A stretch of 64,000 nt of DNA from NCBI GenBank assembly GCA_964036665.1, contig OZ038526.1:37076001-37140000 (forward strand). The letters are read 5' to 3'. Source of the stretch: Gordius sp. MW1. Taxonomy: Eukaryota; Nematomorpha; Gordioida; Gordea; Gordiidae. Positions within the stretch are counted from its first letter, which is position 1. Each line of letters begins with the position of its first letter. Position numbers and translations under genes: made by a program. Shown here in pieces: positions 26,926-41,300 of the stretch. Below the pieces are notes generated by a model. That model ran no database searches. It had not been told where the DNA came from and was given only the letters and a program-made list of their open reading frames with translations.

Positions 26926-27634
26926 TAGTTAAAAAGTTTATTTTTACGAAACAAAGTTACATAAATAAGCGTAATACAAAAATAAAGACATATTGGTTAA
27001 ATACAAAGATCTATATCATTATCTTCTAAAATAGGCCATGAGTCGGCAAAGGATTTAAAGTTGTATCGTACAACAAGAATCCCGAGTTGTTTCCTGAGTA
27101 AAAAGGACGCAGAAAATTTAGATTTCGGTGAGCGTTTTCCAATTTCTTTAAAAATTCCATTGCCTGTTTACCAAAGGAACAGGAGCACGAGGCAATGACA
27201 GGGATAAAAATATTGGAAGCCAAAAGGGCAGAGTAGTTTGTAGTTTTAGGCCCTTCTGCGGTAGCGATAGGGTCGTAATTAAAATGGGAAAGGGTATTTG
27301 AGGGATAGGCCATTTTGCCAGGGGACTAGAGAAGAGCCGTCAGGGCGCATCCTACCTTCAAGAGAGGGATCTGACGGCTCAAGGTTTGAGGGGATTTTCT
27401 CCTTTTTAAGGACAGCTTGAATTAATAGAATTAGCTTTAGTGTGCCTAACATATTTATATTTGTTTGCTAGGCAGTGTAGAGGGTGACTAGCATGTTCAT
27501 CTACAATGGTAAAACAATTTCGACAATTAAATTCTCTGGTGCAACTAATCCCCAACCTTGAAGCTATGGAATATGATAGCTCAAAATCTTCAAGCAGCAT
27601 TCCCAAAAGTTTGCTGGAATAGGCTTCAAGAAAG
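26926..27634 (-). pseudogene. RPDG-domain retroelement inserted in a LINE
   Basis: On the minus strand the order is a Cys/His cluster (CRNCFTIVDEHASHPLHC), then a frame change into AVLKKEKIPSNLEPSDPSLE, MRPDGSSLVPWQNGLSL and, in another frame, NIFIPVIASCSCSFGKQAME. This is the same domain order as in the fragment at 10246-10800. Frame breaks show it is dead. It interrupts LINE sequence that is continuous at 2985-3000. The A/T-rich start at 26926 fits a decayed poly(A) tail. Confidence 0.6.
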
Positions 27635-27895
27635 TCATTCGTCACATGGCCGAGTGTAATGTACCCCAAGCTCCACCGCATTATTCTCATCTATGTGGCT
27701 TGTAATAACTTTTCTTTCGTGGTGTTTAATGTTTATGTTTCACTTCCACATGGTAACACCAGTCATGCGATGGATTTGTAAGCTTTGCTCTTCAACCATA
27801 TTGGCATTTTCTTGTCGCGCATTACACCGGCTATACTTCGCCATTTAAGCCATCCTTTTTGGATCCGGGCATTGACTTCTGTTGGGTAACCTCCC
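27635..27895 (-). mobile_element. RTE-like LINE 3' fragment (outer piece, right)
   Basis: Continues the LINE of 26690-26925: AAGTCATTCGTCACATGGCC through GATCCGGGCATTGACTTCTG match 2996-3250. Confidence 0.7.
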
Positions 27896-27939
27896 TCTTG
27901 GGGTATTAAATGCAAAATGATTAGTTAATTATTTATACA

Positions 27940-28460
27940 AAAATAGTAAAAAAAACGAAAAAAAACTTCGTTTCACAGTTTAGCCAATGGTCATTTTTTT
28001 ATTGGTCAGCAGCAAGGATACGGTAAAAGTGGATATAAATTCATAAGAGTCAAAAAAAACGAAAAAAAATTTTCGATTCACATTTTGGCTAATGGTTATT
28101 TTTTTCCATTGGTCAGCAGCCAACGGACGGCCAGAAAGCCATATTATCAATGGTATTAATAAGAACAATCATAATAGTCAAAAAAAATGAAGAAAAATTT
28201 TCGATTCACATTTTGGCTAATGGTCATTTTATTCCATTGGTCAGCAGCCAACGGACGGCCAAAAAGTCTTATTATTAATGGTATTAACAAGAACAATATA
28301 TTAATTTAATTAAAAAAAAAAAAAAAATTCGTCCTCTCCTTGGCTTGATCCAGAACCTCCGGGTTATAAAGCTGGCGCCAATAACTTGGTGGACGACGGA
28401 CGGACGGACAACCAAAAACGAGCCCATAAATTGCATAGCAATTAAAATAAATATATCTAT
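27940..28460 (-). mobile_element. hairpin-ended element with tandem core (possible Helentron-derived)
   Basis: Three tandem units, about 118-129 bp, share TTTTGGCTAATGGTCATTTT and GGTCAGCAGCCAACGGACGG; they are the reverse complement of the array at 14030-14930. Beyond them comes GACGGACGGACGGACAACC and then the terminal core ATAAATTGCATAGCAATTAA, which can fold (AATTGC-ATA-GCAATT). A tandem core plus a terminal hairpin recalls Helentron-associated elements. Confidence 0.5.
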
Positions 28461-28779
28461 ACAGCATACCTTCTTTCAAACTCCAGCCTCCCTCCCCCTG
28501 TTTATAAATATTTTTCAATCAAATTGCAAATTTTATTTTTAAAATTTGTTATAAGTTAATTAAATTATTTATTGGAATGTCGAAATATTAGTTGATAAAT
28601 TATAGCAATAGCAAATAGAATCGTTTCCAAAAATATCTTTGTTGAAAAATGATTACAATTTTTTTATGTTTTTCTGTTAGAATAAAATGGATATTTCAAA
28701 CTTGGCTAAATGTTTTCCTTTAAAATGAAATCAAGCCGGGCTTGGGTTTGGATCGGCCCAAAAAGACATAAAGCATTTC

Positions 28780-28905
28780 AGGTTCAAGACGGCTTGGGCA
28801 AATTAAAATGTAAGATTTTGGGCCTAGGCTGGCGCCGTAAAAATTTTATTTCGCAGGACTCTAAATTTGACACCCTTGACCCCCTTAGCTACGCCACTGC
28901 TCCCA
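28780..28905. mobile_element. possible MITE remnant
   Basis: Only a right-end-like phrase, CCCTTAGCTACGCCACTG, is present near 28882-28899; no matching left end was seen. Confidence 0.3.
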
Positions 28906-29313
28906 ACTTTAGTTGATGTATAAATAATCAAAAACGTTTATATCTAGAGAATAAAATTTAAACTTTAATTTATCATTAATCAATTACCTGCTTATTTAAT
29001 TTAGACAAATTTTACGCAAACAAAAACTGTATCATCATAAAAAACTTAAAATTGTCTATAAATTGTGGACCAATCATATTTATTATTAAAGAACCAATCA
29101 AAAATGTACACCACTTTTAAATGTCCATTGTTATTTGGTAGAACAAATATGTTCTAGAAGCCTTTTCATAATAAAAGATTTAAAACCTTTTTCAACCATT
29201 ATTCAATTTTCTCTCCAAAAATGGTACTATCATAATTTAAATATTTATATTTATTGTAGCACTTTAAATCTTTGATATTTTGGGATCGGAGTAAATGCAA
29301 TGACTCAAGTCTC

Positions 29314-32300
29314 ATGTTTTTGGTACTATTAGTGTGGAAAAATATTCAAGTATTCAAAAAAGATAAAGTAAGTTTACCAACAATTATTATTTTTATCTAT
29401 AACATATAAATATAGGTGGATTCAATTCTTCACATGTTGACTCCATTATTTTTGGTCATGCCCGTTGTCTACATTAGATGGGGCTACGGAGATCGGGCAT
29501 TTTTACGTCAATCGCCTTGTAAGTATTTTATTCTAATTTTTTATATTAAAGAATATAAGGTCAAATTCATACTTTTTATACGTGAAAATTTTAAATTCTT
29601 TTAGATTATAAAGTTTAAAATTGATTACAAAATTTTGCCTTACCCTTTGCATGTATAGAAACACAAGTTATAACATTTTATTAAATAAAGCAGCGAATTT
29701 CAATTTAAAAATTATAACCATTGATTATTCAATATATTTCCTGCGCCATTGCTCTATGAAGTTTAGGTTAGTATAAAGAATAATTTGCAATAAATGTAAA
29801 TTTTGCATTTTTGAAAATATTAGTAGAGCGTGCTTAATATAAAAAACTCGATTGCGAAAGTATAAATTGTTAGTTAAAATCAATAAAAATAAATTTTATC
29901 AGAAAAACAAATATTTGTTGTAAAATAATTTGCAAATAAAAAATAGTCTTTAAACACATAATGTTTATTTGAAAGATTTTTTGCTCGTTATTAGCTAAAT
30001 TAATTTTTCCCTTTTAGAATAATTAATTTTTTAATTTATATATAAGGCAGTAGATAAGGGATTGTTGGTGGGTAGAACAAATATAAAAATAGAACGTCTG
30101 CGTTTTACAATCACGTGATTATTTTTTATAACAAAAAAGTATTAAATCTTATGCGTTTTATAATCACGTGATTCTTTATTATAACAAAAAAGTATTAAAT
30201 CGTCTGCGTTTTATAATTATAAAAAGAATTTTTAATACGCAACACATTTACCTCTCAACAACTAACCCACAGATAGCAACTTATTATATAAAACGCAATT
30301 AAGAAGTGATATGGTAATTAAAAAGAAGTTTAATTTATAATTTTGTCTAAAATAAAATTTAAATTAGTTAACATTTGATGACTTATAAATGTTAGCACCT
30401 CGCATAAAACGTTTTCTTTCTATGAAATATTATTTAATTTCTCAAAAAGTTTTTACTTAACCTTTGTAAAGATACACATTTGATTATTATTTGATGTTAT
30501 TAAAAATCTGATATTTTATTAGGCTAAAAAAGACTAAACTTTATCTGCCATATACCTATAGGCACTTTTAAGCTTATGTTTAGCACGATTAAAATAATAA
30601 CTAGATTTTTAGTTATTTAAATAGCATATATAAGACACAATTACTGTTATGGGCGCTTACATTGCTACCATTCTTGTTCTTCTTATCAGTTATTTAGTCC
30701 CACATGGGGTTTGTATTAATAAGTTTCTTCCATCTTGACAGGGTGAGTACTAGAGACCTGCAACGGGCCTGTTTAGGTCAGTCGGCCCGCCCGTAATAAA
30801 AATTTAAAAGCCCGGGCTTATCAAAATATTAAATTATAATGGCCCGGCCCGCTAATTTTATAAAAAGCCCCGGGCCCGTAAAGTATTTTTATTTTTTTTG
30901 TTTAATTTTTATTATCAATATGGTAAAAGATATGTATATGTTAAAAATGTTAATAAAAATATTGTAAGAATAATAAATTGGTAATTCCCGGTCACTCGAG
31001 TACTTCTATTTTTTAAGAAACGACCTACATGGAAAATTTTTTAGCTACGAGTGCACTTCAGGATACATAAAACCATATAAGCTGAATAAACTTTTAAAAC
31101 CCTTATTTGGTTATAATGTTGTTAATAAAGTTAATTAGCGTCTTTGCTTTTTCACCCTTTCAAATAATTAAGTTATTGATATAAAATGAAAAAACAGTAA
31201 TAAAAGTACCTTGAAGAAATAAATTTTAGAATTTGTTTTAAATTTGTTAATGATAATGAGTATATATATTTTTGCATTTGGCCGGTGTCAGATAAAGTAG
31301 AAGTTAGGAACGGTCAGCATATTTGCAGGGAATTACTTTGCCAGTTTCGCAATCATTCCTTATAAATTAACAACCTAGACAAATTGCCCAAAAGAAATTC
31401 ACAAAGCAGCAAATAGAAATAGCAATTAACCAGAATTGTGGCTTCTGGTCGGGTCAGATAATTAAATGTAAGCAACGGTCAGCATTAATATGCAGGGAAT
31501 TATAGCCACTTTTTCAATTGTCCAATATACGCCTCTGGGAAATATTCGATTCGAGATTCGATTCGAATTCGGATTCGATTCGAAATATCGAATCGAATTC
31601 GAATCCATACGTCTAAGTTTCGATCGAATATTCGCGCTGCTAAGATTCGAAAATCCGAATCGAATCCTTGAAAAATCGAATTTTATTTTTTGTAAGTTTA
31701 ATTTATATGGACGAGACTCAAATATTCGGCTATTTTTATCTTACCGCATTTTATTTTTCCTGCTCCAGTTTAAATAAGTTTAATTAAAAAATTTTAAAAC
31801 TTACATAAGTTATGGAGAACGAGGATCACAATTTAATTGAATTATGGACTTTGATAAAAACTGCAAAACAGCCCAAAGATATTTCACGATTAAAGGCTAT
31901 ATGTAAAGAATTTGACCCACCAATTAATTACATAAAGGCAAAACTTGACATGGAAGTCAGATGGAACAGCAGATCATGCTAACAAAATGGCCAAACAGAA
32001 AATTGAAGATATATAGCATTCAATAAGAAGACAGTCTTATAAGCGAGTGTGGTCGATTTAAGGCTCAATATTTGAGTGCTTATCACCAGTACATGGCATA
32101 TGGTATAGAAAAATTAAAGATGAATTGGAAACTGCTATAAGAAGTCAGCTCAGTTTTGTATCAACTAGCGAGGTATTAACACTGGATCGTCTATTAAGAG
32201 CGACATAATTTTTGCACATTGAATGTTGAGCCTTTACAATGGTGGAAATCGAATCAACGTCGTTTTCCAACCATTCAAAAATTGGCATAAAATCTTTTCT

Positions 32301-35300
32301 CTATACCTGGATCAATTACCCCGTGCGAAATAATATTTTCAACCGGAACCAATTTATTGACCAAATACAAGCAATCGTTTAATGATGAGTGTTAGGAAGA
32401 TAATTTACCTTAAAAGTTGGCTAAAAACGGTTCTTGATTGTCCTACACATATCGCCATCGATTTTTGGTCACTTTTAATATTTTTATTTTCGATGTGTGT
32501 ATTTTAAAAAAAAAATTAATTAAATTTTAAATGTATATGCAAATTAAAAATCATAGTAGTCTTTTTAATGTGTTTTTTAATACTAATAAAAATCGAACTC
32601 GAATCTTCATTTTAATATTCGACGAATCTCGAATCAAATATTTTTTTTGAAAAAAAATTCGAATCCGAATCGAATACCAGAAATATTCAATTCTATTTGA
32701 AATCCAGAGGCATAGTCCAATGCATAGCAACAACCTAGATAAGTTGCCCAAAGAATCTCATTAATAAGGGTAACTAGTCGGTCACAAAAACAATAATGGT
32801 ATTTGAGTTTGGAGAGGTCGAAAAAAGTAAAGCCAATTAGCGGTCAGCAAAATAAAAAAAAGTCTTTTACAAAAGTATAAGTCCACAGCCATTAAAAATC
32901 CGTATCACGGCAATTATTAGAAAATTACAAGTTAGACAGGACAGGATGGACAGAACGGATAGCCAAAAGAGAGCGATTAAATTGCATAGCAATTAATATA
33001 AATAATCTTTAATAATACTAAATTAATTCACTCAATATTGCTAGAGTAGAGGGTATAAATGGGGAGGCAAGGATGGGCAGCTGCCAAAAATTCTTGGTGG
33101 AAAAAACATTTTTTTACTCTATCTAAACTGCCCCCGCTCTAATTTAGATTGGCTCCGCTCATGGGATTACGTATATAAATTATCTTTAACATTTATAATG
33201 CGGGTTGAGATTGATGTATTAATGAACTAGGATGGAAAAAGAATTTAACTTTCCTTGTTAATTTATATAACCTAAAATAATTATAAATTAGAACATTATA
33301 AAAACACCTTATTTTAAACTAAATCTAATTAATTTTTTAACGGGCCTTAAGTATAACTAGGCCCGGCCCGAGCCCGTTAAGCTGTATATCGCCCCGTCCA
33401 AGCCCGGCCCGTGATTTATATTTAAACAGAAGCCCGTCCAAGCCCGGCCCGGGCTTTTAGGCTCGTCCGCGGCCGGGCCGTGCAAATCTCTAGTGAGTAC
33501 CTGTCTTGACTAATCTCTTTTGTTTTCATACCTTACGTGACACGAAGTAGTCCTCCTCCTCTTCCCAGGTACCTCCATTTCTAGCACTTTTGATTAACGT
33601 CATTTAGATGCCCATACCACCTTAGCCGACTTTTGTTAATGATGTCCGCCATAGGTTTAATACAAGTCATTTGTCATATGGTCCAGCTTAGTATACCCCA
33701 AGCTCCACCCTGACATTTCATCTGTGTGGCTTGTAATAGCTTTCCTTCCGTGGTGTTTAATGCCCATGTCACTTCCATAGAGTAACACCGATCTTACGAT
33801 GGGTTTGTTTCTAAGATCGTTCAAGGACAAGGTGGTGCAAGTCAAGCGATGTTCAGACAGGTCAATGTGATGAATATTCAAAATCAATAGGATTTACTAA
33901 GCGTTAGCGCCTGTGCTTCCTAAATTGAGTGAATGTTTTCAGAGAAAGGCACATTCATCGATTCATTGGCAAAGGAAATACATAGAATATGACTGGAGTA
34001 GAGGCTAATTATTGGGGCGGATTTCAACGCTCACGTAGGAAAAGATCGCCTCGGGTATGAACATAATCATGAAAATTTTGGGCACGGTCTGACGAAAGAA
34101 GAAAAAAAACATATCCAAGTATCCCAAGCATACGACATAACGATTGTTGACACCTATTTTCAAAAACGCGAAGATCATATTGTGACTCATAGATGTGGGA
34201 ATCATTTAAGTCAAATTGAATATCTGCTCATATGGCGAAAGGACTTATGGAGTATCAAGGATTGCAAAGTAATACCGAGAGAAGAAATCGTCAAGCCACA
34301 TCGTCCTCTTGTTATGGATCTTGAGAGAAGAGTATTTCCCGAAAGAAAAAAGGTCTATGAACCTCGAATTCGATACGAAAGGCTAAAGGATACGTCGACG
34401 AACGAAGAAAACCATCAAAAAGCCTCCTCACTCTTGGGTCCAAGGAAGTTGCAAAGGGACGTAGACGACGATTGGGAGACGCTATGAAAGGACATTAAGG
34501 AAACAGCGTTCATGTTCTAGGACAGACCAAAGGAGGCAAAACTATGAATAGGGAACTATGGTGGTGGGATCAAAAGGTTAAAGATTTCATCGAAAGAAAG
34601 AAATCTATATAGACGGTGGCATAAATCAAAAAAGTCGGAGGATTATCAAGAATAGGGACGCAAGGGCCGCAAAAAAAGCCGTTGCAAAAGCGAAGAATGC
34701 TGCGTACACCGAGATGGCAAACAAACTGGATCATAAAGGGGGCGATAGGCTTATGTACAAATTGGCCAAGATAAGGGAGAAGAAAAGTCGCAATGTCGGA
34801 GTTCTTAAAATAGTCAAAAACGAGGGTCAAACCTTATTCAAGACGAAAGAAGTGATGGAAAGGTGGAAAGGATATTTTAAGAAACTTATGAATATTGCAA
34901 ATGACAAGGATTCTCTTCCCAAAATTGAGCCAAATATAAGCATGGTCGGACACTTTCAGGAAGATAAAGTTAGGACACAAATGAACAAGATGCAAAAAGG
35001 AAAAGCAAATGGCCCAGATGGAATACCTATGGAAGCATTGCTCGGATGTCGTGAAGAAGGAGTCACCACCATGACGAACCTCCTTAACAAGATATTGTTT
35101 GAAGAGCGAATTCCTAATCAATGGAGAGCAAGCACGATTATACCCTTATTTAAACGCAAAGAAGACCCTCAGGACTGTGGCAATTACAGAGGTATCAAGC
35201 TAACTTGCCACTCCTTGAAGCTTATGGAAATGATCTTAGTAACAAGGCTGAAAAACGAGGTGGAAATATCGGCTAATCAATTCGGATATGTGGGCAGCAA

Positions 35301-38300
35301 ATTCACAATCGACCCAATCTTCGCCCTAAGACAAATGATGATAAGTATGGTGAAAAGAGGAAAGACCTACATAAGTTTTTATCGACTTAGAGAAAGCTTA
35401 TGACACGGTCCCCCGCGATTTAATATGGTGGTGCCTGATAGAACAAAATATCCCTGACGCATATATACGGCTTATGAAAAATATATATGATGCCTCAAAC
35501 TCTTGCGTTAGGACGACAGTTGGAGACACTAAACCTTTTCGGGTTAATATTGGATTACATCAAGGCTCTGCTTTAAGTGCCTTTTTATTTAATATAATTC
35601 TAGACACAATAACGAGGGACATTCAAAAGCCATCGCCATGGTGTATGCTATATGCCGATGATATAGTACTATGCGAGGAAAAAAGGGAGAAAGTATTCGA
35701 AGAGCCGAAAAGTGGTCAAAGCGCTTAGCTGGATATGGCTTAAAGGATAACGATCGAAAAACGGTATACATGAAAATGAACGGTACAGGCACCCCATCCC
35801 TGGATGACCATCTAAAGTACCCAAAAGTAGACAGGTTTACATACCTCGGCTCGATGCTACATCAAGATGGAGGTTGTGCAACGGAAGTCAATGCCCGGAT
35901 CCAAAAAGGATGGCTTAAATGGCGAATTATTTTTGGTGTAATGTGCGACAAGAAAATGCCAATATGGTTGAAGAGCAAAGCTTACAAATCCATCGTATGA
36001 CCGGTGCTAGTGTATGGAAGTTAAACATAGCATACCACTGAAGATAAGTTAATACAAGCCACAGAGATGAGAATGATACGGTGGAGCTTGGGGTATACTA
36101 AGCTCTACCATATGACGAATGACTCTCATGATAAAATTGGGTATTCAACCTATGGCGGACATGATTAACAAAAATCGGCTAAGGTTGTGTGGGCATATTC
36201 TAATAAGGAAGACGAATGATGTAAGTCTCGAAAAGTACTGGACATGGAATCATGCGGAAGAAAGGAAGAGGACGACCTCGTGTCACGTGGAAAGGGCAAG
36301 TCGACAAAGTTGTGAAATCAAAAGAGATTAGTCAATACATGGCGGCACTTACCAGGTCAATATGGAAGAAACTTCTCAAAATAAACCCACGACTTTGAGA
36401 CTAGATACTTGATAAAGAAGAAGAGCTTGAAAAAATTTATCGTAGAATATATCTGCAAAATTTGGCTTATTTTTGTCAAACACTTCTTTTGAATATAGAT
36501 AATATTTTAGATGCCCGTGGGCTTCCAGTACTCCAACTATAATATGAAATATTTCAATCTATTTTTAAATACAAAAACCCATTATCATAAGCTTATTTAC
36601 TTAAATTATCTTGCGCACTTTGATTTTTCTATAAGTCTAATTTTGATCACTGCTTTGATAACTCTTCACCCAGAGAAGATATAAGATAACATTATATTCA
36701 GTATCTCCAAAAATATTAAAAAATAGTTTAAGGAGTTTTTACTTTAAAATAGATATTATAAAAGAATAAAAATTTAGTAGACTAAAAAATCATAAAAATA
36801 TAAAGTCTGTTTATAAAGTAACTTTATAAAAACTAAAATAATTGAATCTGACCCTTAGAAAATATCATTTTTTACACAAAATTTACTGATTTTATAGCTT
36901 TATAAAATTTCTTTTTAAACAACTTTTAGATTTTTTTCATATCCTTAAAACCTAGCCTTCTATGAAATATTTATTTCTAAAAAAGTTGAAAAACTGTAAA
37001 AAAATGGATCAACAAAAATAGAATCTTTTATTAAAAATAAAGTGTCAAAACTCTTTATTTTTGTTTTAAGGTATTTTTCTGCCAATTCGCCAAAATTTAT
37101 ATGATCTTATTAATTAAACCATATAAAAATAAAGAAGTTATTTTGTTATGAGCCAAATTTTGACCAAATAACCAATATAATATTTTAATTTTAAAAATAA
37201 AAGCTAGAATATAAAGCTTGCAAATAAAAATTGATATTATAATACAACCAAGTTATAGCTATTTAAAGTTTGAGGTCTTCATGACCTGACCCCCTTTACC
37301 ATCCGTGTCCGCATTTTTGACCTGCAGGGTGCCGAGGTTAAATCTATTTTGTAAACATTTGTCCATTACCAGTTATTTATATAGCCAATTTTGTTTATTT
37401 AGTTTAAAATCATTCTTAAAATTTAAAACACCGTGATTATGTTACTACATGTTGCATATGCAGGATTTTATTTCGTGGGTTTTACATTTTTCTTTCGAAT
37501 ATTTGGTAAATTTTACATGTGATAAAAGCAATAGCATAATTACACCTTTAAAAAAAGGTGTCGTGAATTTGTACACAGTCTAAATTACATAGTTTTACGT
37601 TATATTAACTCTGGTGTAACGGAAATGTAATGGAAGAGAATCGAAATAAAAATTAATTTGAAGATACTTACACAACACATTCTATTGTCAACTCTAAATC
37701 TCAATTTATGATTTTCATGCTTTGTCCTAAAAATCATCAAAACAATATTATGTCCCCAACAATTTACAACTTTTAAAACTAACAAGAATTTCTTCAACAG
37801 ATTAGTTTTCAGCTGTTTTACCTTTGCAACTCTTTAGTATTTGATGCTACATACATACATAGGTATAGGTTGACATTTATAAATAATTTGTAAAATTGTT
37901 ATTATAACACCTGATTATGCAAATGTACAGCTTTGCAAATTGCATTTCAACGGGGCAAGGAGAGGCGGCTGAACCCCCTTTAAATTCAAAAAATTTGTTG
38001 AAATTTATTAAAATAAATGATTAATTTGCCCCTCCCTAAATCATTACTGCCTCCCTCTAATCCCAATGCTGGCTACGCCCATGGCTCGGCCCTAGCCTAT
38101 TGCTTTTATTTTTGTTTTGCCTAAGCCCGATAAAGAATATATTTTACGCCCTTGCAATTATTAATTATAATTTGAATTTAAAATCTAATTATATAAAAGT
38201 AAATTGAATTATTAATTGATGAAGAACCAGAAACATTTCGATCAAAGAGTAGCTCAAAATTGAAAAATATGTTGTAATGATTACACCATCTATTATATTT

Positions 38301-41300
38301 TATGGTTTATGAAAACTGTTTATTTTGCTGTTGGAAATAATTAGGTTTTTTGCATTAATTAGTTATATATATATCACGCGGCTATTCTTTCCTTTAATTT
38401 CGTTCAAAAAACTAAACCCGCCCCCTGCATACGCCAATGCTACATTGCCTAACAAGCATAATGTGTTTACCATTGAAAGAGCGAACCATGGAAAATTAGT
38501 ATTTTTTATAACACCCTATATAATATTAATATAATTGCTCAATTGATGTTAATATCAACTGATTAAAGTTAAATGAGTTATAAGGAATTTAATATTTTAT
38601 TAATAGGTCATTACAGCCCCAAACCGTTATTATCAGCAGGTTTCCTCAATTTTTTCTACGGATACATCTGTAATTACAATAACACTTGCCATAACAAGCC
38701 AGTGGATGACCAAAACTTTTTCGTTGACGGCAAATCTGAGTATGTCTCACTCATTTTGTGTATAATGGCTATAATCGGCTCTTGAAAACACTTGTTGCCC
38801 TAATGACTTACTCAACGTTATAATGTCTGCTATCTTAATAATAATTCATACTTTGGCTGATCAAATAATTATATCAATATTATTAGATTTGCCCAGGCTT
38901 TTATAGCTATGGATAGATATCTTGGAAATCAAAGCGGGGAAGAAATTGCCATGGATATCACTAACTTACTCAAAGGTATTATAAATTCTATTTTTTAAAC
39001 CTATACAAAATTGATTTCCTTTCCAGTACCGAACATTAAGGACGAGGTAAAATTAAGTTAACAATTTGTAACTCCTACTAGGTCGATTGGACAAGATTGA
39101 ATAACTTAGCGAATGTTGTCTCCAATATTTCAACGGTTAGTTATTCTTATACAATTCTTAGTGGTTGATTAATTAAGTGCCTTAAAATTAAAATAGGTGT
39201 AATAAATGTAGCAAAATGCTCTTTTTAAATTCACACTTTTTCTTAATATAAAAAATTTCACAATATTTTTATACAGGGCAAGACACTTAACAATAATTAC
39301 GCTCATTCGATAATTTATTTATAAAAATTTAAATTCTAAGGATCATTTCTTTTTCATGAGTTTTTAAAAAAATTATAGAAAGTACATGTCAAGAGATTTG
39401 TCCGACATTTGAAACCTTTATTTACGATGTTGATTGAATGGACTAATAATAATCGGACCTATACACCTAAAGAATATTCGATTTCACTAATGGCTGGACT
39501 CAGATCCTTATGTGGCATGGATTATTCAGCCATACAAGACGAATATTTGAAGGAAATTAGCTTAAAAGAATTTTTCCAAGATATTCTCTATGGATCCTTG
39601 TCGACTTTTGACAAAACTCCATACACATCAAGTACAATAATTGTACATTATCAGTACTTATTACCATAATATTAGGATTAAAAAATATAAGATTCAAATT
39701 CTATGTTACTTTAAAAACGTCCATTTTAGCTTTCGATTATTGACCAATTCCATTTCAATAATTTATTAATTTAAGCTATATCACACATTTGGCTGATAAT
39801 TTAATGTGATACCATTGTAGCTTTTTTACCAATCATAATCCAATATTTTTAATATGATTGTTTTAAATACCCACCAATATTATCGAGACACGAGGATGTT
39901 TTTTATATAAAAATTTTAGGAAGGGGGAAGGAAGGGGGGTTATGTGCAGTGTTAAGGGAGAGTTTGTAGCGGAGGTGTTGTCTGAAATTTGAAGTCTAAA
40001 CAAAGGTAAAGTTTGGAAACAAAGCGTGTGAAGTATATAGTTAAGGTATAAATGACAACTTCAAAACTAATTAAAAGGTGGGAGTTGGTGAGGTAGGGAC
40101 GGTTTAGGGGAGTCGCACATAAAAGTAGAGCGTGAAGAGGGAGGGGGGGGGGAGGTTCGTGTTACCTAGAAATGGGGCGGCATTTAAATCCAATCATTAA
40201 AGAAAAAGCGATCTTGATTTACAAAGATGTCGGACGGCCTTGGGTAGAGGCCACATAAATTAAGTACAGCGGTTTTCCGGATTGTAATTTGCCATTTTAA
40301 ACCAACAAGCTGCACACTACACTACACAACAATTTAAGTCTAAAGTGAGCCCATAAGTTGCATGGCAATTAATATATTTATAACCAAAAAAGGTCATATT
40401 ATATTTGCAACAATTTTTAGTGATAAAAAAATAAAAATCGGTTATGTTTTATAGATATAATTACTGGCAAATATACCAGGAATTTATTGATGTCTATTTC
40501 TTAAAATCAATATTACCTGCATTCATTTACGTTCATTCCAAATTTAATCGTAAAAATATGTAGCTGGAGTTTTATGTTTGATATGTCTATTTACACTATT
40601 GATCTTTTTACTACTTTAAATTTGTTATATATTTATCTAAATTTTAAACGAGGCAAATAATGATTTAATAATGAAAATAGGTTACTGCCAGAACGTATTT
40701 TATGAACTGGAGCAATCGAGACTATTGACAAAAACTTGGAAGACCCTAAAACCACTATTTGTCAACAAGCTCTTATTTACACCTGTTAATTCTGGTGAGA
40801 TAAATTATTATATATTTATAAAAATGCATTAAGTTACTTGGAAAATTATGGAGAATGTGAATAGGACATTTGAAAGGTTTTCTTTCTATCATCATTTATT
40901 GAAAGATATAATCCATAATATTTTGATAAATATTGAAATTATGGAAAGCAAATCGGGAAACAAGACAACTCCTCAGCAAAAGAGATATTTACCTATTATA
41001 ACCATTTTGGATAAATTAATTACAAAGATATCCCAGACGCTAGATTGCATTTTGGTTGATAGAATAGAAGGTTTACCTAGCGAATTAGACATGGAAAAAT
41101 ACAGTCAAACTTTAATGGACTCGGACAACTTTCTTGCTGGAATTGTATTTATAGATATGGTTAATGATAAGCATATGCACAAACCAATCGATGCATTGAT
41201 TGAAGATTCGTCAAAATTTGTACGCTATAAAATACGTATGGATGCTGGAAAAATAGATTCTACAAATAGATTGTACGATGAACATTATATACATTCACCT

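Larger units (their letters stand above)
30683..33804 (-). mobile_element. RTE-like LINE 3' fragment split by a hAT element
   Basis: LINE sequence at 30683-30750 (TCAGTTATTTAGTCCCACAT ... CATCTTGAC) resumes at 33493 and runs to about 33804 (ATGTCCGCCATAGG, CCCAAGCTCCACCCTG). In between lies the hAT element 30751-33492, whose target duplication GTGAGTAC is LINE sequence. It sits head to head with the plus-strand LINE at 33805. Confidence 0.75.

Noticed and set aside
33493..36425. A single LINE with an inverted 5' part (twin priming)
   Set aside because: The inverted piece is the 3' end of the LINE, not its 5' part, so two separate insertions in opposite orientation fit better.
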